Source: Acidovorax sp.
Lineage (GTDB): Bacteria; Pseudomonadota; Gammaproteobacteria; Burkholderiales; Burkholderiaceae_C
NCBI RefSeq assembly: GCF_027492855.1
Contig: NZ_JAPUDY010000068.1
Location: 1-64,000 of the forward strand
Length of the DNA stretch: 64,000 nt
Direction of reading: 5' to 3'
In this document: positions 25,971-36,400 of the stretch, piece by piece
Numbering within the stretch: position 1 is the stretch's first letter
Layout: the number at the start of each line of letters is the position of its first letter
The notes under the pieces: model-generated
Database searches by the model: none
What the model was told of the DNA's origin: nothing
What the model saw: only the letters and a program-made list of their open reading frames with translations
Program-made: the position numbers and the translations under genes

Positions 25971-27023
25971 ATGCAGCAGCAGGCTTTTCTGCGCCCCCAG
26001 GGGCTGACACGGCGCCGCATGGCGATGGCGCTGCCCTTGCTGGGCGGCGCGTTCTGGGGCGCTGGCGCGCTGGCGGGTGAACGGGGTGCGTCTGAGCGCG
26101 CCTCGCGGCACCTGATGGGCACGCAGGTCGACATGGTGGCCGAGGGGGCCGACGGCCCGCTGTTGCGCCAGGCCATGGACAAGGCCTACGCGGAGATGCA
26201 CAGGCTGGAGGCGCTCATGAGCCGCTACCAGCAGCAGAGTGTGGTCAGCCGCATCAACATGGCGGCGGGCATCACGCCTGTGGCGGTGCCGCCCGAGGTC
26301 ATGGCCGTGCTGCAAAGCGCGCAGCGCGTGTCGGCCGCAAGCCGTGGCGCTTTTGACGTGACCGTGGGTGCCTTCAAGTCCTGGAACTTTGGCCCGGGCG
26401 AGAAGACGGTGCCGGGCGCGGGCGAGATCGCGCGGCAGTTGCCGCTGGTCGATGCGCGCGGCCTGGTGCTGGATGTGCAGGCGGGCACGGCCTTCCTGGC
26501 GCGCCAGGGCATGGCGCTGGACCTGGGAGGGATCGCCAAGCTCCCGATCCTGGAAGCGGGCTTGTGGGTGCTGCGCTCGCAAGGCATCGAGAACGCCATG
26601 GTCAACGGCGGTGGCGATGTGCTGACCCAGGGGCTGTGGCAGGGCCGACCCTGGCGTGTGGGCTTGCGCGATCCGCGTGCGCCCGAGCGCCTGCTCGGTG
26701 TGGTGTCCGTGGCAGGCACGGGTGTGGTTGCCTCGTCGGGCGACTATGAGCGTTTCTTCTTCCACCAAGGGCAGCGCCAACACCATGTGCTCAATCCGCG
26801 CACGGGCCGCCCGTCCACGGGCGTGCATGGCGTGAGCCTGGTGGCGCGGGAGGTGGCGGCGGTCAACGGCCTGGGCGCCGCGCTGATGGTGCGGGGGCCG
26901 CAGGCGGGCAGGGCGCTGGCGCAGCAGCATATGCCGGGCCTGGCGGTGCTGATCGCGGGGCAGGATGGCGGCGTTTGGCAGTCGGCGGCCATGTCGGCTT
27001 TGCTGGAGCCGGTGCCGACCTGA
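25971..27023 (+). CDS. nosX: NosX, ApbE-family FAD:protein FMN transferase
   Basis: 350 residues with an N-terminal Tat-like signal (LTRRRMAMALPLLGGAF). ApbE motifs: SRHLMGTQVDMV, MSRYQQQSVVSRIN, GMALDLGGIAKLPILEAGL (described by parts), ENAMVNGGGDVL and SSGDYERFFFHQGQRQHHVLNPRTG (T/S-x-D-Y region, read as family blocks). It should move FMN from FAD onto the threonine of the NosR flavin domain in the periplasm. CCGGAGG gives the start at 25971. It lies behind the cytochrome gene and converges on apaH with 9 bp between stops. Confidence 0.92.
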   Translation: MQQQAFLRPQGLTRRRMAMALPLLGGAFWGAGALAGERGASERASRHLMGTQVDMVAEGADGPLLRQAMDKAYAEMHRLEALMSRYQQQSVVSRINMAAGITPVAVPPEVMAVLQSAQRVSAASRGAFDVTVGAFKSWNFGPGEKTVPGAGEIARQLPLVDARGLVLDVQAGTAFLARQGMALDLGGIAKLPILEAGLWVLRSQGIENAMVNGGGDVLTQGLWQGRPWRVGLRDPRAPERLLGVVSVAGTGVVASSGDYERFFFHQGQRQHHVLNPRTGRPSTGVHGVSLVAREVAAVNGLGAALMVRGPQAGRALAQQHMPGLAVLIAGQDGGVWQSAAMSALLEPVPT

Positions 27024-27032
27024 CTGTTTTGT

Positions 27033-27875
27033 TTAGCCGGGCGCCTGGGCTTGTTCGCAGTGCACCTGCAGCAGTTCGCGCTCGGCGAGCGTCGCGCCAA
27101 AGCGCACGGCGCTCAGGCAGCCGCCCCACACGCAGCCGGTGTCCAGCCCCAGCAGATGGCTGCGGTCGAGCCAGCCCAGCGTGGACCAATGTCCAAACGC
27201 CACCAGCGTGTCGGCGGTGCGCCGCCCAGGCACGTCGAACCAGGGCATCAGGTCGGGGGGCGCCGCGCTGGCGCTTTCGGTGCTTTCAAAATCCATCACG
27301 CCGCTGGCTGAACAGAACCGCAACCGGGTGAGCGCGTTCACGATCACCCGCAGGCGCTCGGTGCCCGCCAGATCGTCGTGCCAGTGGTCGGGCGTGTTGC
27401 CATACATCGTTTGCAGAAAATCGGGCAGATCGGGGCCGCGCAACACCGCATGCACCTCGTCGGCACGCGCCAAGGTGTCGGCGGCCGACCAGGCGGGCAG
27501 CACACCGGCGTGCACCATCAGCAGGGGCTGCCCCGCGTGCATGTGTGTGCGGACCAGGGGCTGCTGGCGCACCCAGTCGAGCAGTGCATCGCGGTCGGGG
27601 GCGTCCAGCACGCTGCCCAGCGTATCGCGCCGCGAGGGCTTGCGCGCACCGTGTGCGGTGGCCAGCAGGTGCAGGTCGTGGTTGCCCAGCAGGCAGCGGA
27701 TGGCGTCGCCGTGGCGCATGCTGCGGCGCAACACAGCGGCCGAGTCAGGCCCTCGGTTGACCAGATCGCCCAACAGATAAACCGTGTCGCGGCTGGCAGA
27801 AAAGCCGATGATGTCCAGCAAACGGCCCAGGGCAATGTCGCAACCCTGGATGTCGCCTATGCAGTAAAGAGACAT
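27033..27875 (-). CDS. apaH: Symmetrical bis(5'-nucleosyl)-tetraphosphatase
   Basis: 280 residues; splits Ap4A into two ADP. Metallophosphatase motifs: CIGDIQGCDIALGRLL (GDxxG), YLLGDLVNRGPDS (GDxVxRGP), LLGNHDLHLLA (GNHD) and VHAGVLPAWS. DTGCVWGGCLSAVRF near the C-terminus is characteristic of ApaH. Normal length. No strong ribosome site; a 308-bp intergenic region lies upstream. Confidence 0.95.
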   Translation of the reverse strand: MSLYCIGDIQGCDIALGRLLDIIGFSASRDTVYLLGDLVNRGPDSAAVLRRSMRHGDAIRCLLGNHDLHLLATAHGARKPSRRDTLGSVLDAPDRDALLDWVRQQPLVRTHMHAGQPLLMVHAGVLPAWSAADTLARADEVHAVLRGPDLPDFLQTMYGNTPDHWHDDLAGTERLRVIVNALTRLRFCSASGVMDFESTESASAAPPDLMPWFDVPGRRTADTLVAFGHWSTLGWLDRSHLLGLDTGCVWGGCLSAVRFGATLAERELLQVHCEQAQAPG

Positions 27876-28183
27876 GAAGTAAGGTTAATGAAAGAAAACA
27901 TGGATTTTCTGCTGACTGGGCGGTGTCTCACGCATTCAGAAGGTGGCTCCATCAGCATCTTTGCCGGGTTTTGATGGCATAGGACAGGCGTATCCAGTGC
28001 CTTTGAAAAGAAATCAACCAGACCCTCAAAACTGCGCTCTTGTATTCGGGTAGGGCGAATATGGCCCTTCTTATCTTTAGTTTTCTATGGAAATTTTTAC
28101 ACAGGTCTTCTCGAACTTCAGATTATTCTTATAATCGCGTGGCCCCCTCCCGTAACCAACCCCTTATCCTCTTTTCAGACACC
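27876..28183. other. 308-bp intergenic region between apaH and the H-NS-like gene
   Basis: No supported gene. The half next to the H-NS-like gene (about 28050-28140) is markedly A/T-rich, as often seen upstream of hns-type genes that bind their own product. It contains a probable promoter at 28108-28135. Confidence 0.55.
28108..28135 (+). promoter_or_regulatory. Putative sigma-70 promoter of the H-NS-like gene
   Basis: A perfect TATAAT at 28130-28135 preceded by TTCTCG (weak -35) 16 bp upstream, in an A/T-rich stretch. It would give a leader of about 42 nt before the ATG at 28184. Confidence 0.5.
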
Positions 28184-28486
28184 ATGACCAGCTACAAAGA
28201 ACTTTTGAAGCAGCGTGAAGCCCTTGAGCAACAAATCAGCGAAGCGCGGCGCCGCGAATTGTCGGATGCAGTGTCCCAGGTTCGCGCATTGGTGGCCGAA
28301 TATGGCCTGACCGCGCAGGATGTGTTTCCGGCAGGCAAGGCTGCAGGCAAAGCAGGCCGTAGCTCCACCGCTGGCACCAAGGTGGCCCCCAAGTACCGTG
28401 ACCCCGCCACAGGCCAGACCTGGACCGGCCGTGGCAAGGCACCCCGCTGGATTCAAAACGAAAACCGCGAGAAGTTCGCCATTTGA
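28184..28486 (+). CDS. H-NS-family nucleoid-associated protein
   Basis: 100 residues. An N-terminal coiled coil for oligomerisation (YKELLKQREALEQQISEARR, about 4-23) is joined by an Ala/Gly/Lys linker to the DNA-binding domain KYRDPATGQTWTGRGKAPRW (about 71-90), the H-NS/BpH3/MvaT-like TWTGRGxxPRW motif. It silences A/T-rich DNA. The ATG at 28184 matches homologues; upstream in-frame codons to 28040 run through the promoter and are not expected to be translated. A terminator follows at 28511. Confidence 0.9.
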   Translation: MTSYKELLKQREALEQQISEARRRELSDAVSQVRALVAEYGLTAQDVFPAGKAAGKAGRSSTAGTKVAPKYRDPATGQTWTGRGKAPRWIQNENREKFAI

Positions 28487-28510
28487 TGGTGCGCTTTCTC
28501 TGCTGAATAA

Positions 28511-28536
28511 AAAGGCCCGCTGATGCGGGCTTTTTT
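28511..28536 (+). terminator. Intrinsic terminator of the H-NS-like gene
   Basis: GCCCGC/GCGGGC stem with TGAT loop, extended by A/T pairs and followed by TTTTTT. Confidence 0.85.
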
Positions 28537-28691
28537 ATTGGCGGTTGTGTGCATGGGATGCGCTGGATGGGACGGCCAAAATCTCATTGACGGAGGGATA
28601 CGCGCTAAGGCATGGGAGTCAATGGCGTGGAGTACAAGGCCTGTGAGGCAAGAGGGCCAAAGAGCGAAGGGTTTTGGCACTTTCGCGGCCG

Positions 28692-29591
28692 TTATTTTTG
28701 TGTTTCCCCGGCCTCATCTTCGCCATTTTGTTGTTGCGCCATTTCGTGCAGCACCTGGGCGGTGAATTCATCGGCAGGAAAGAAAGACTCTACGGCCAGC
28801 TCCTGCAGCGTCACATCCACCGGGGTGCCGAATATCGTGATGGTGCTGATAAGCGACAGCATGCCGTGCACGCTTTCAAAACAAAATGGCATGACCACAC
28901 CCAGCATTTCACCGGCCAAAACCAGGGGGCTGGGTTCGTCGGGGACGGGGTATTCGCGCAGTTCGGCCTGCAGGGCGATCAGGGTGGGGTCGGCCGTGGC
29001 CTGGATTTGCTGGCGCAGGCGCTCGAACAGGTGGTGGCGCCATTGCGCCAGGTTGGCAATGCGTGGTGCCAGGCCCTTTGGGTGCAGGCTCAGGCGGAAC
29101 ACGTTGACGGGGGGCGCGAGCAGCTCGGGGCTGACATGGGCTGCCAGCAGGGCCTGCGCGGCGCGGTTGGTGGCCACCACGTTCCAGCAGCGGTCAAGTG
29201 CGAGGGCGGGGCAGGGCTCGTGGCCTTTGAGTACCAACTCCACTGCCTGGCGGGCGGATGCCAGTGCCGGATCGTCCAGCGCACGTTCGCGGTACATCGG
29301 CGCATAGCCTGCTGCCACCAGCAAGGCGTTGCGTTCGCGCAGCGGGATGGCCAGGCGCTCGCACAGGCGCAGCACCATGTCGCGGCTGGGGTTGGTGCGG
29401 CCGGTTTCCATGAAGCTCACATGGCGCGTGGAGATGTCCGCATCCTCGGCCAGCTCCATCTGGCTCAGGTGCCGCTGCTGGCGCCAGGTGCGCAGATGGT
29501 CGCCAAACGATGCGGGGCCCGCCGGTGCCGCGCGGTGCGGCAGGGGATGGCGCGGGGGGCGGTGCGAGGATGAGGCAGCAGTGGAGGTCAT
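28692..29591 (-). CDS. XRE-family transcriptional regulator with MmyB-like ligand-binding domain
   Basis: 299 residues. Helix-turn-helix at about 30-85 (LRTWRQQRHLSQMELAEDAD, ISTRHVSFMETGRTNPSRD) followed by a PAS-like MmyB domain (RCWNVVATNRAAQALL, about 135-150). Such regulators often repress or activate a divergent gene on binding a small ligand. Here it diverges from a small membrane protein gene with 111 bp between them. The ATG at 29591 has AGGA upstream; ATG 29600 lacks room for one. Target and ligand are unknown. Confidence 0.87.
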   Translation of the reverse strand: MTSTAASSSHRPPRHPLPHRAAPAGPASFGDHLRTWRQQRHLSQMELAEDADISTRHVSFMETGRTNPSRDMVLRLCERLAIPLRERNALLVAAGYAPMYRERALDDPALASARQAVELVLKGHEPCPALALDRCWNVVATNRAAQALLAAHVSPELLAPPVNVFRLSLHPKGLAPRIANLAQWRHHLFERLRQQIQATADPTLIALQAELREYPVPDEPSPLVLAGEMLGVVMPFCFESVHGMLSLISTITIFGTPVDVTLQELAVESFFPADEFTAQVLHEMAQQQNGEDEAGETQK

Positions 29592-29702
29592 GGCCGCCAT
29601 CCTAGGGTCAAACCGCGCATGGGCCATTACCTGCCAGGTCATCGACGCGCCGCGCCGGGGCGGGAACGATGGAGCCTTCTTTCTTCCACCAAGGAGCTTT
29701 TC

Positions 29703-30110
29703 ATGTCCTCACTGATGTCTTCTCCCCGATTCCTGCGTGCCGTGGTCTGGTTCGATGCATCCACGGGTGTTCTGCTGGGCGCCCTGCATCTGCTGCTGAT
29801 GGCGCCCTTGGCCGAGTGGCTGGGTTTGCCACAGGGGCTGTTGCTGGTGTCGGGCGTGATGCTGCTGGGCTACGCAACCCTGGCCACGGCGATTGCGCGG
29901 TCCGAGCCCATGCCGCGCGGCTGGCTGTGGGTGTTGATCGTGGGCAATTTTGCCTGGGCGCTGGCCTGCCTGGGGCTGTTGCTGGGCTCCGCGCTCACGC
30001 CCACCCTGCTGGGCCAGGCCTATTTGGTGGTGCATGGGGTGTCGGTGGTCGTACTGGCCGAGCTGCAGTGGATGGGCGTGCGCCGCCTGCGCACCTGGGC
30101 TGCAGCCTGA
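29703..30110 (+). CDS. Small four-helix integral membrane protein
   Basis: 135 residues with four predicted membrane spans (about 12-32, 41-62, 73-92, 98-118) and almost no loops. AAGGAG lies before the ATG at 29703. No family motif is recognised. It diverges from the MmyB-like regulator, which probably controls it. A similar pairing (MerR gene with a small four-span protein) appears at 45.7-46.7 kb. Confidence 0.72.
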   Translation: MSSLMSSPRFLRAVVWFDASTGVLLGALHLLLMAPLAEWLGLPQGLLLVSGVMLLGYATLATAIARSEPMPRGWLWVLIVGNFAWALACLGLLLGSALTPTLLGQAYLVVHGVSVVVLAELQWMGVRRLRTWAAA

Positions 30111-30120
30111 CAGGCCTATT

Positions 30121-30180
30121 GGTTGCTATAAAAATAATAGCTATAAACGCTTGTTCATCAAGCGTTGGTGGCGATTTTTA
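30121..30180. repeat. Family A palindromic repeat upstream of acnA
   Basis: GCTATAAAAATAATAGCTAT followed by AACGCTTGTTCATCAAGCGTT, the palindromic core with compensating changes on both arms. It lies between the small membrane protein gene and acnA. Confidence 0.8.
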
Positions 30181-30287
30181 TGGGTTTATTGGGGGTGCGC
30201 GACCTGGCGTGGCGCACATGGCCCCACGATTGCACCGCTATGCAGGGCTGCCAAAATGGGCGTTATCGCCTTTCTCAGGAGTTCGCC

Positions 30288-33236
30288 ATGGTCGCCCCAC
30301 GCAAGTTGCCGCCAAAGCCCGCCCGCCACGCGTTTGCCAACACCCTCAAGAGTTTCAAGACAGCGTCTGGCAAGGAGGGCCAGTTCTATTCGCTGCCTGC
30401 ACTGGCCAAACAGTTTCCCCAGATCCACAGGCTGCCGGTGTCGATCCGCATCGTGCTCGAATCGGTGCTGCGCAACTGCGATGGCCGCAAGGTGACGGCC
30501 GAGCATGTCAAAGAGTTGGCCCACTGGGCGCCCAAGGCTGAGCGCAAGGACGAGATTCCGTTCGTTGTCTCGCGTGTGGTGCTGCAGGATTTCACCGGCG
30601 TGCCGCTTTTGGCCGACCTGGCCGCCATGCGCAGCGTGGCCGCCAAGCTGGGCAAGAACCCCAAGAAGATCGAGCCGCTGGTGCCCGTGGACCTGGTGGT
30701 GGACCACTCGATCATGATCGACTACTACGGCAAGAAGAATTCGCTCGACCTGAACATGAAGCTTGAGTTCCAGCGCAACCGCGAGCGCTACGAGTTCATG
30801 AAATGGGGCATGCAGGCCTTTGACACCTTTGGCGTGGTGCCGCCGGGCTTCGGCATCGTGCACCAGGTCAACCTCGAATACCTGGCGCGCGGCGTGCACA
30901 AGCGCAAGGACAATGTCTATTACCCCGACACCCTGGTGGGCACCGACAGCCACACCACCATGATCAACGGCATCGGCGTGGTCGGCTGGGGCGTGGGCGG
31001 CATTGAGGCCGAGGCGGCCATGCTGGGCCAGCCGGTCTACTTCCTCACACCCGATGTGGTGGGCTTTGAGATGACCGGCCAACTGCGCGAAGGTGTAACG
31101 GCCACCGACCTGGTGCTCACCGTGACCGAGCTGCTGCGTAAGCACAAGGTGGTGGGTAAGTTCGTGGAGTTTTTTGGTGAAGGCACACGCACGCTGGCGT
31201 TGCCCGACCGCGCCACCATCGGCAACATGGCGCCCGAGTACGGCGCCACCATGGGCTTCTTCCCGGTGGATGAGAAGACCATCGATTACTTCAAGGGCAC
31301 AGGCCGCACCAAGGGTGAGATCGAAGCCTTCGAGGCCTACTTCAAGGCCCAGGGCCTGTTCGGCGTGCCACTGGCGGGCGAGGTGGACTATTCGCAGGTC
31401 GTGACGCTGGATCTCGGCAGCGTCACCCCCAGCCTGGCTGGCCCCAAGCGCCCGCAAGACCGCATCGAACTGGGCAAGGTCAGCAGCCAGTTTGCCGACC
31501 TGTTCAGCAAGCCCAGTGCCGAAAACGGCTTCAACCAGCCGGCCGAGCGCCTGCTGCGCCGCCACCGCGTGGGCTGCGGCGAAGGCGAGGCCGCCAAGGA
31601 CGCGCCCCCGCCGCAGCCGGGCGCCGAGCGCTCGGTGGTGGAAATGGTGGGCAACCGCCCCACCCTGGCCACGGCGCAGGACGATGCCGCCCAGGCCACG
31701 GCGGTGTGCGAGCTGCCCGCCGATCCCGGCAAGGCACTGACGGTTGGCAATGGCGATGTGCTGATCGCAGCGATCACCAGTTGCACCAACACCAGCAACC
31801 CCAGCGTGCTGCTGGCCGCAGGCCTTTTGGCCAAGAAGGCGGTCGAGGCGGGGCTCAAGGTGCAGCCGCACATCAAAACATCGCTGGCGCCCGGCTCGCG
31901 CATCGTTACCGAATACCTCACGCAGACGGGCCTGATGCCCTATCTGGAGAAGCTGGGCTTTGCGCTGGCGGGCTACGGCTGCACCACCTGCATCGGCAAT
32001 GCGGGCGACCTCACGCCCGAGCTGAACGAGGCCATCACCCACAATGACCTGGTGTGCGCGGCCGTGCTCTCGGGCAACCGCAACTTCGAGGCGCGCATCC
32101 ACCCCAACCTCAAGGCCAACTTCCTGGCCAGCCCGCCGCTGGTGGTGGCCTACGCCATCGCGGGCACGGTGCTCAAGGACTTGATGACCGATCCGGTCGG
32201 CAAGGGCAAGGGGGGCAAGGACATCTACCTGGGCGACATCTGGCCCAGCAGCGAAGAGGTTCATGCCCTGCTCAAGTTCGCGATGAACGGCAAGGCCTTC
32301 CGCGAGAACTACGCCAAGGTCGCCACCGACCCCGGCAAGCTGTGGGAGAAGATCAAGGGCGTGAGCGGCACGGCCTACACCTGGCCCGCCAGCACCTACA
32401 TCGCCGAGCCACCATTCTTTGCTGATTTTGCTATCGAAAAAGGAGCTGCTAGCGCTGATGGAAAAAGCGCTGGAGGCCAAAATGATGACAAACCCGTGGC
32501 TGTGCACGGCGCCCGCATCATGGCGCTGTTTGGTGACTCCATCACCACCGACCACATCTCACCCGCAGGCTCCATCAAGGAGAGCTCGCCTGCAGGCCAG
32601 TGGCTGCTGCAGCATGGCGTGATGAAGGCCGACTTCAACAGCTATGGCGCCCGCCGAGGCAACCATGACGTGATGGTGCGTGGCACTTTTGCCAACGTGC
32701 GCATCAAGAACCTGATGATTCCGCCCCTGGCCGATGGCTCGCGCGAGGAGGGCGGGGCGACCGTGTTCCAGAACGAGGGGCCGCTGCAGGGCGAGAAGAT
32801 GTTCATCTTCGACGCCGCCACGCGGTACATGGCCCAGGGCACGCCCACGGTCGTTTTTGCGGGCGAGGAGTACGGCACGGGCTCCAGCCGCGACTGGGCG
32901 GCCAAGGGCACGCAACTGCTGGGCATCAAGGCCGTGGTGGCCCGCAGCTTCGAGCGCATTCACCGCTCCAACCTGGTGGGCATGGGCGTGCTGCCGCTGC
33001 AGTTCAAGGCGGGTGATTCGTGGGAATCGCTGGGTTTGACAGGCAATGAGGTCATCGACGTGGTGCCTGATGCCGCGCTCACGCCGCAAAGCGATGCACA
33101 ACTGGTCATCCGCCGCGCTGATGGCACGCTTCAGAAGGTGACGGTGACGCTGCGCATCGATACACCCATCGAGGTGGACTATTACCGGGCCGGGGGCATC
33201 CTGCCTTTTGTGCTGCGCCAGTTGCTGGAAGGCTGA
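30288..33236 (+). CDS. acnA: Aconitate hydratase A with an in-frame palindromic-repeat insertion
   Basis: 982 residues; citrate to isocitrate in the TCA cycle. Iron-sulfur ligands are in [11 protein letters not shown] and [14 protein letters not shown]; other family blocks are [20 protein letters not shown] (read in two parts), [22 protein letters not shown] and [14 protein letters not shown]. The ATG at 30288 follows TCAGGAG; upstream in-frame codons to 30165 cover a family A repeat. It is longer than E. coli AcnA (about 890). One cause is a segment at about residues 708-735 ([16 protein letters not shown]...), between PPFF and [11 protein letters not shown], encoded by a family A palindromic repeat (32423-32486). 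The frame is kept, so the enzyme is probably active. Confidence 0.95.
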   Translation: MVAPRKLPPKPARHAFANTLKSFKTASGKEGQFYSLPALAKQFPQIHRLPVSIRIVLESVLRNCDGRKVTAEHVKELAHWAPKAERKDEIPFVVSRVVLQDFTGVPLLADLAAMRSVAAKLGKNPKKIEPLVPVDLVVDHSIMIDYYGKKNSLDLNMKLEFQRNRERYEFMKWGMQAFDTFGVVPPGFGIVHQVNLEYLARGVHKRKDNVYYPDTLVGTDSHTTMINGIGVVGWGVGGIEAEAAMLGQPVYFLTPDVVGFEMTGQLREGVTATDLVLTVTELLRKHKVVGKFVEFFGEGTRTLALPDRATIGNMAPEYGATMGFFPVDEKTIDYFKGTGRTKGEIEAFEAYFKAQGLFGVPLAGEVDYSQVVTLDLGSVTPSLAGPKRPQDRIELGKVSSQFADLFSKPSAENGFNQPAERLLRRHRVGCGEGEAAKDAPPPQPGAERSVVEMVGNRPTLATAQDDAAQATAVCELPADPGKALTVGNGDVLIAAITSCTNTSNPSVLLAAGLLAKKAVEAGLKVQPHIKTSLAPGSRIVTEYLTQTGLMPYLEKLGFALAGYGCTTCIGNAGDLTPELNEAITHNDLVCAAVLSGNRNFEARIHPNLKANFLASPPLVVAYAIAGTVLKDLMTDPVGKGKGGKDIYLGDIWPSSEEVHALLKFAMNGKAFRENYAKVATDPGKLWEKIKGVSGTAYTWPASTYIAEPPFFADFAIEKGAASADGKSAGGQNDDKPVAVHGARIMALFGDSITTDHISPAGSIKESSPAGQWLLQHGVMKADFNSYGARRGNHDVMVRGTFANVRIKNLMIPPLADGSREEGGATVFQNEGPLQGEKMFIFDAATRYMAQGTPTVVFAGEEYGTGSSRDWAAKGTQLLGIKAVVARSFERIHRSNLVGMGVLPLQFKAGDSWESLGLTGNEVIDVVPDAALTPQSDAQLVIRRADGTLQKVTVTLRIDTPIEVDYYRAGGILPFVLRQLLEG
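32423..32486. repeat. Family A palindromic repeat inside the acnA coding sequence
   Basis: TGATTTTGCTATCGAAAAAG, GAGCTGCTAGCGCTGATGG, AAAAAGCGCTGGAGGCCAAA in succession. It shares the GAGCTGCTAGCGCT...AAGCGCT layout of the intergenic copies. It encodes about 22 residues in the linker before aconitase domain 4. Confidence 0.82.
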
Positions 33237-33256
33237 CGCGCTTTTAATGCGACTGC

Positions 33257-33282
33257 AACGGGGCTTCGGCCCCGTTTTTTTT
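33257..33282 (+). terminator. Intrinsic terminator of acnA
   Basis: Eight-bp stem AACGGGGC/GCCCCGTT with a TTCG tetraloop followed by a run of T, 20 bp after the stop. Confidence 0.92.
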
Positions 33283-33405
33283 GGAAGAAACGCGGGGAGT
33301 GCTGAGATGTGCAAGGGGTTTTTGTTATTTCTTTACACGTAGATACACTGATGGCGTACCACTGCATTCACCACTGATTCAGCCGACCTTATCTTCCCTC
33401 TTTCT

Positions 33406-36400
33406 ATGTCCACCAACCAGCCCCCGCCTGCGCGACCCTCCCCGTCGGACGCGCCCGCCGTCACGGTGGTGCTGGTGGTGGCGGTGCTGGCCCTGGTGAT
33501 CCTGCCCCTGGTGCGCATGTTGGGCGACGGGGCGGGCGCGCAACACGGCCTTGAGCCGCTGCTGGAGCTGGCAGCCGTGCTGCTGGGGCTGCTGGTGGTG
33601 TCGGTGTCGCTGCATGCCCTGGATTCGCATGAGCAGGCCCGTGCCAATGTGCTCGTGGCGGGGTTCGGGGTGGCCGCAGCCTGTAATTTTTTGCATGGAG
33701 TGGTGGCGCACTCGACCCCGGTGCACATGCCCGAAGGCAGTGCAGGCATCTCTTTGTGGCTGAGCACCTGGGCACGGGTGGCCGAGGTCGTGACCCTGGG
33801 GCTTGCAGCCATGCGCCTGTCCGCGCCGGGCGCTCCCAGGGCTTGGTTGGCGGTTGCGGGGGCCATCACGCTGGGGGTGATTGCAACGGCCATGGGGATT
33901 TTGCCGGAGTGGCTGGCCCAGGCCGCTGGTGGCGTGCTGCGCCGAGGGTTGGCGTTTGTGCTGGCACTTGCGCTGGCGGCAATCGCCGTGGTGTTGTATC
34001 GCCGCGCCCTCCGCCATGGCGACAAACACAGCGACCGTCTTTTTGCCTGGGCTGCCATGGCTTTTGCGTGTGGTGAACTCACCGTGGGGGCGCTGGGTGG
34101 GCACGCGTCCATCGGCGGCCCGCTGGCCCATGGATTTCGGGTGCTTGCCTATGCGTTGCTGTACCAGGCGGTGTTTGACGTTGGCATTCGCAGGCCCTTT
34201 GCCCGCGTCAAGAAGACGGAACGCCGCCTGCGCGAGAGTGAGAGCCGGCTCTCGCTGCTGGGGCGCAACCTGCCCCATAGCGTCTTGTTCCAGGTGGTGC
34301 GCGAACTCGATGGGCGCGCGCATTTCGCGCACATGGGCGATGCCATTGAGCGGCTCAACGGGGTTCGTGTAGAGGATGTGCTGAACGACTCGGAGGTGCT
34401 TTACAGACAGGTGCTGGCGGAAGACATCGACCGCCTGCGAGAGGCTGAAAGAAACTCATTTTTGACCATGAGCAGCATGGAGGCGGCCTTTCGCATGCGC
34501 CGGACCGACGGCCAGGTGCGCTGGATGCACCTGAGCTCATCGCCCCGCCTGCTCGAAGATGGCCGCGTGCTGTGGGACGGGGTGCAGACCGACATCACCG
34601 TCCACCGCCAGGCCGAGGAGGCCGCGCGTGCCCAGGAGGCACTTTTGGCCAGCATGCTGCGCCTGGTGCCCGGCGGGGTGGCGCGGCTCGACCGCGACCT
34701 GCGCGTGCTGTATGTGAACGAGCAACAGGCGCGTTGGTTGTACAAGACCCCAGAGGAGATACAGGGTCGGCGCTTGCAGGATGTGATTCCGCACGAAGTG
34801 TTTGCGCGCATGCAGCCCCACCTCGAAAAAGCCTTTGCCGGAGAGACGGCGGTTTTTGAGAACCGCATCCCTGGGCGGGATGGCATGCAGTACCGCCACA
34901 CCACCGTCGCCCCCGAAGCCGTCACCGGGGTGGGCACCCCGGCGGTGGTGGTGTTTGCCTACGATCTGACGGCGCTCAAGCGTGCCGAGGAGGAACTGGC
35001 CCAGCAAAAGACGCAACTGGCCCGTGTGGTCAGCGCCATGCCGGACCTGGTGTTCCTCAAGGATGCCGAGGGCGTGTATTTGTCGGTCAATCCTGTATTC
35101 GAGCGTTTTGCTGGCCGTCCCGAGCGCCAGATCGTGGGTTGCAATGACTACGATCTGGTGGGGCCCGCGCAGGCCGATCGTTTTCGCAAATACGACCAAC
35201 GCGCCATGCAGGCCTGGCAGCCCCTGGTGTATGAAGAGACGCTCACATTTGCCGAAGATGGCTACCAGGGCCAGTTCGAAACCATCAAGACCCCCATCCG
35301 CGACCTGCATGGCCGCGTGACCGGCGTGCTGGGCGTGTGCCGCGACATCACAGACCGCAAGCGAGCAGAACAAGAGATCGAACGCCTGGCGTTCTACGAC
35401 GCCCTGACCGGCCTGCCCAACCGGCGCCTGCTGCTCGATCGCCTGCAACGCTCCATCGCCGCCTGCCAGCGCACCAAGAACCTCGGGGCCCTCTTGTTCA
35501 TCGACCTCGACAACTTCAAAGACCTCAACGACACCCTGGGCCACGACATGGGCGACCAGCTCCTGGCCCAGGTCGCCACCCGCCTGGTGGCCAGCGTGCG
35601 CGAAGCCGACACCGTCGCCCGCTTTGGCGGCGACGAATTCGTCGTCATGCTCGAAGCCCTGGCCCCCGACCTGCAGCAAGCGGCCAGCCAGGCGGAAAAC
35701 GTCGCAGAAAAACTCCTGGCCAGCCTGAACCAGCCCTTTGACCTGCACGGCGGCCAACACTACAGCACCCCCAGCATCGGCATCACCCTGTACGGAGACG
35801 AACGCCTCACCGTCGACGAACTGCTCAAACGCGCAGACCTGGCCATGTACCAGGCCAAAGCCGCAGGGCGCAACACCCAACGCTTCTTTGACCCCGACAT
35901 GCAAGCGGCCGTCAACGCCCGCTCCAACCTGGAAGCCGACCTGCGCCAAGGCCTGGCACGCGGGGAACTCCTCGTGCACTACCAGCCCGTCGTAGACCAC
36001 CACGCCCGCCTCATGGGCGCAGAAGCCCTGGTGCGCTGGCGCCACCCAGAGCGCGGCATGATCAGCCCCGGCGACTTCATCCCCCTGGCAGAACAAACCG
36101 GCCTCATCCTGCCCCTGGGCCAATACGTGCTGCAAACCGCCTGCGAACAACTACAGCGCTGGAGCCAACACGAAAGCACCGCCCAACTTTCCATCTCCGT
36201 GAACGTCAGCGCCCGCCAATTCAGGCAACCGGGCTTCGTGGCCGAAGTCCTGCAAACCCTGCAAAGCCACAACGCAGATCCGAGAAACCTCAAACTCGAA
36301 CTCACGGAAAGCCTGCTCTTGGGAGACATCGAAGACACCATCGCACGCATGGTCCAGCTCAAAAGCGAAGGCGTGGGGTTTGCGCTCGACGACTTTGGCA

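Noticed and set aside
30186-32555. A 789-codon minus-strand frame opposite acnA
   Set aside because: Low-complexity antisense sequence (His, Gly, Val, Gln); acnA is conserved across its length.
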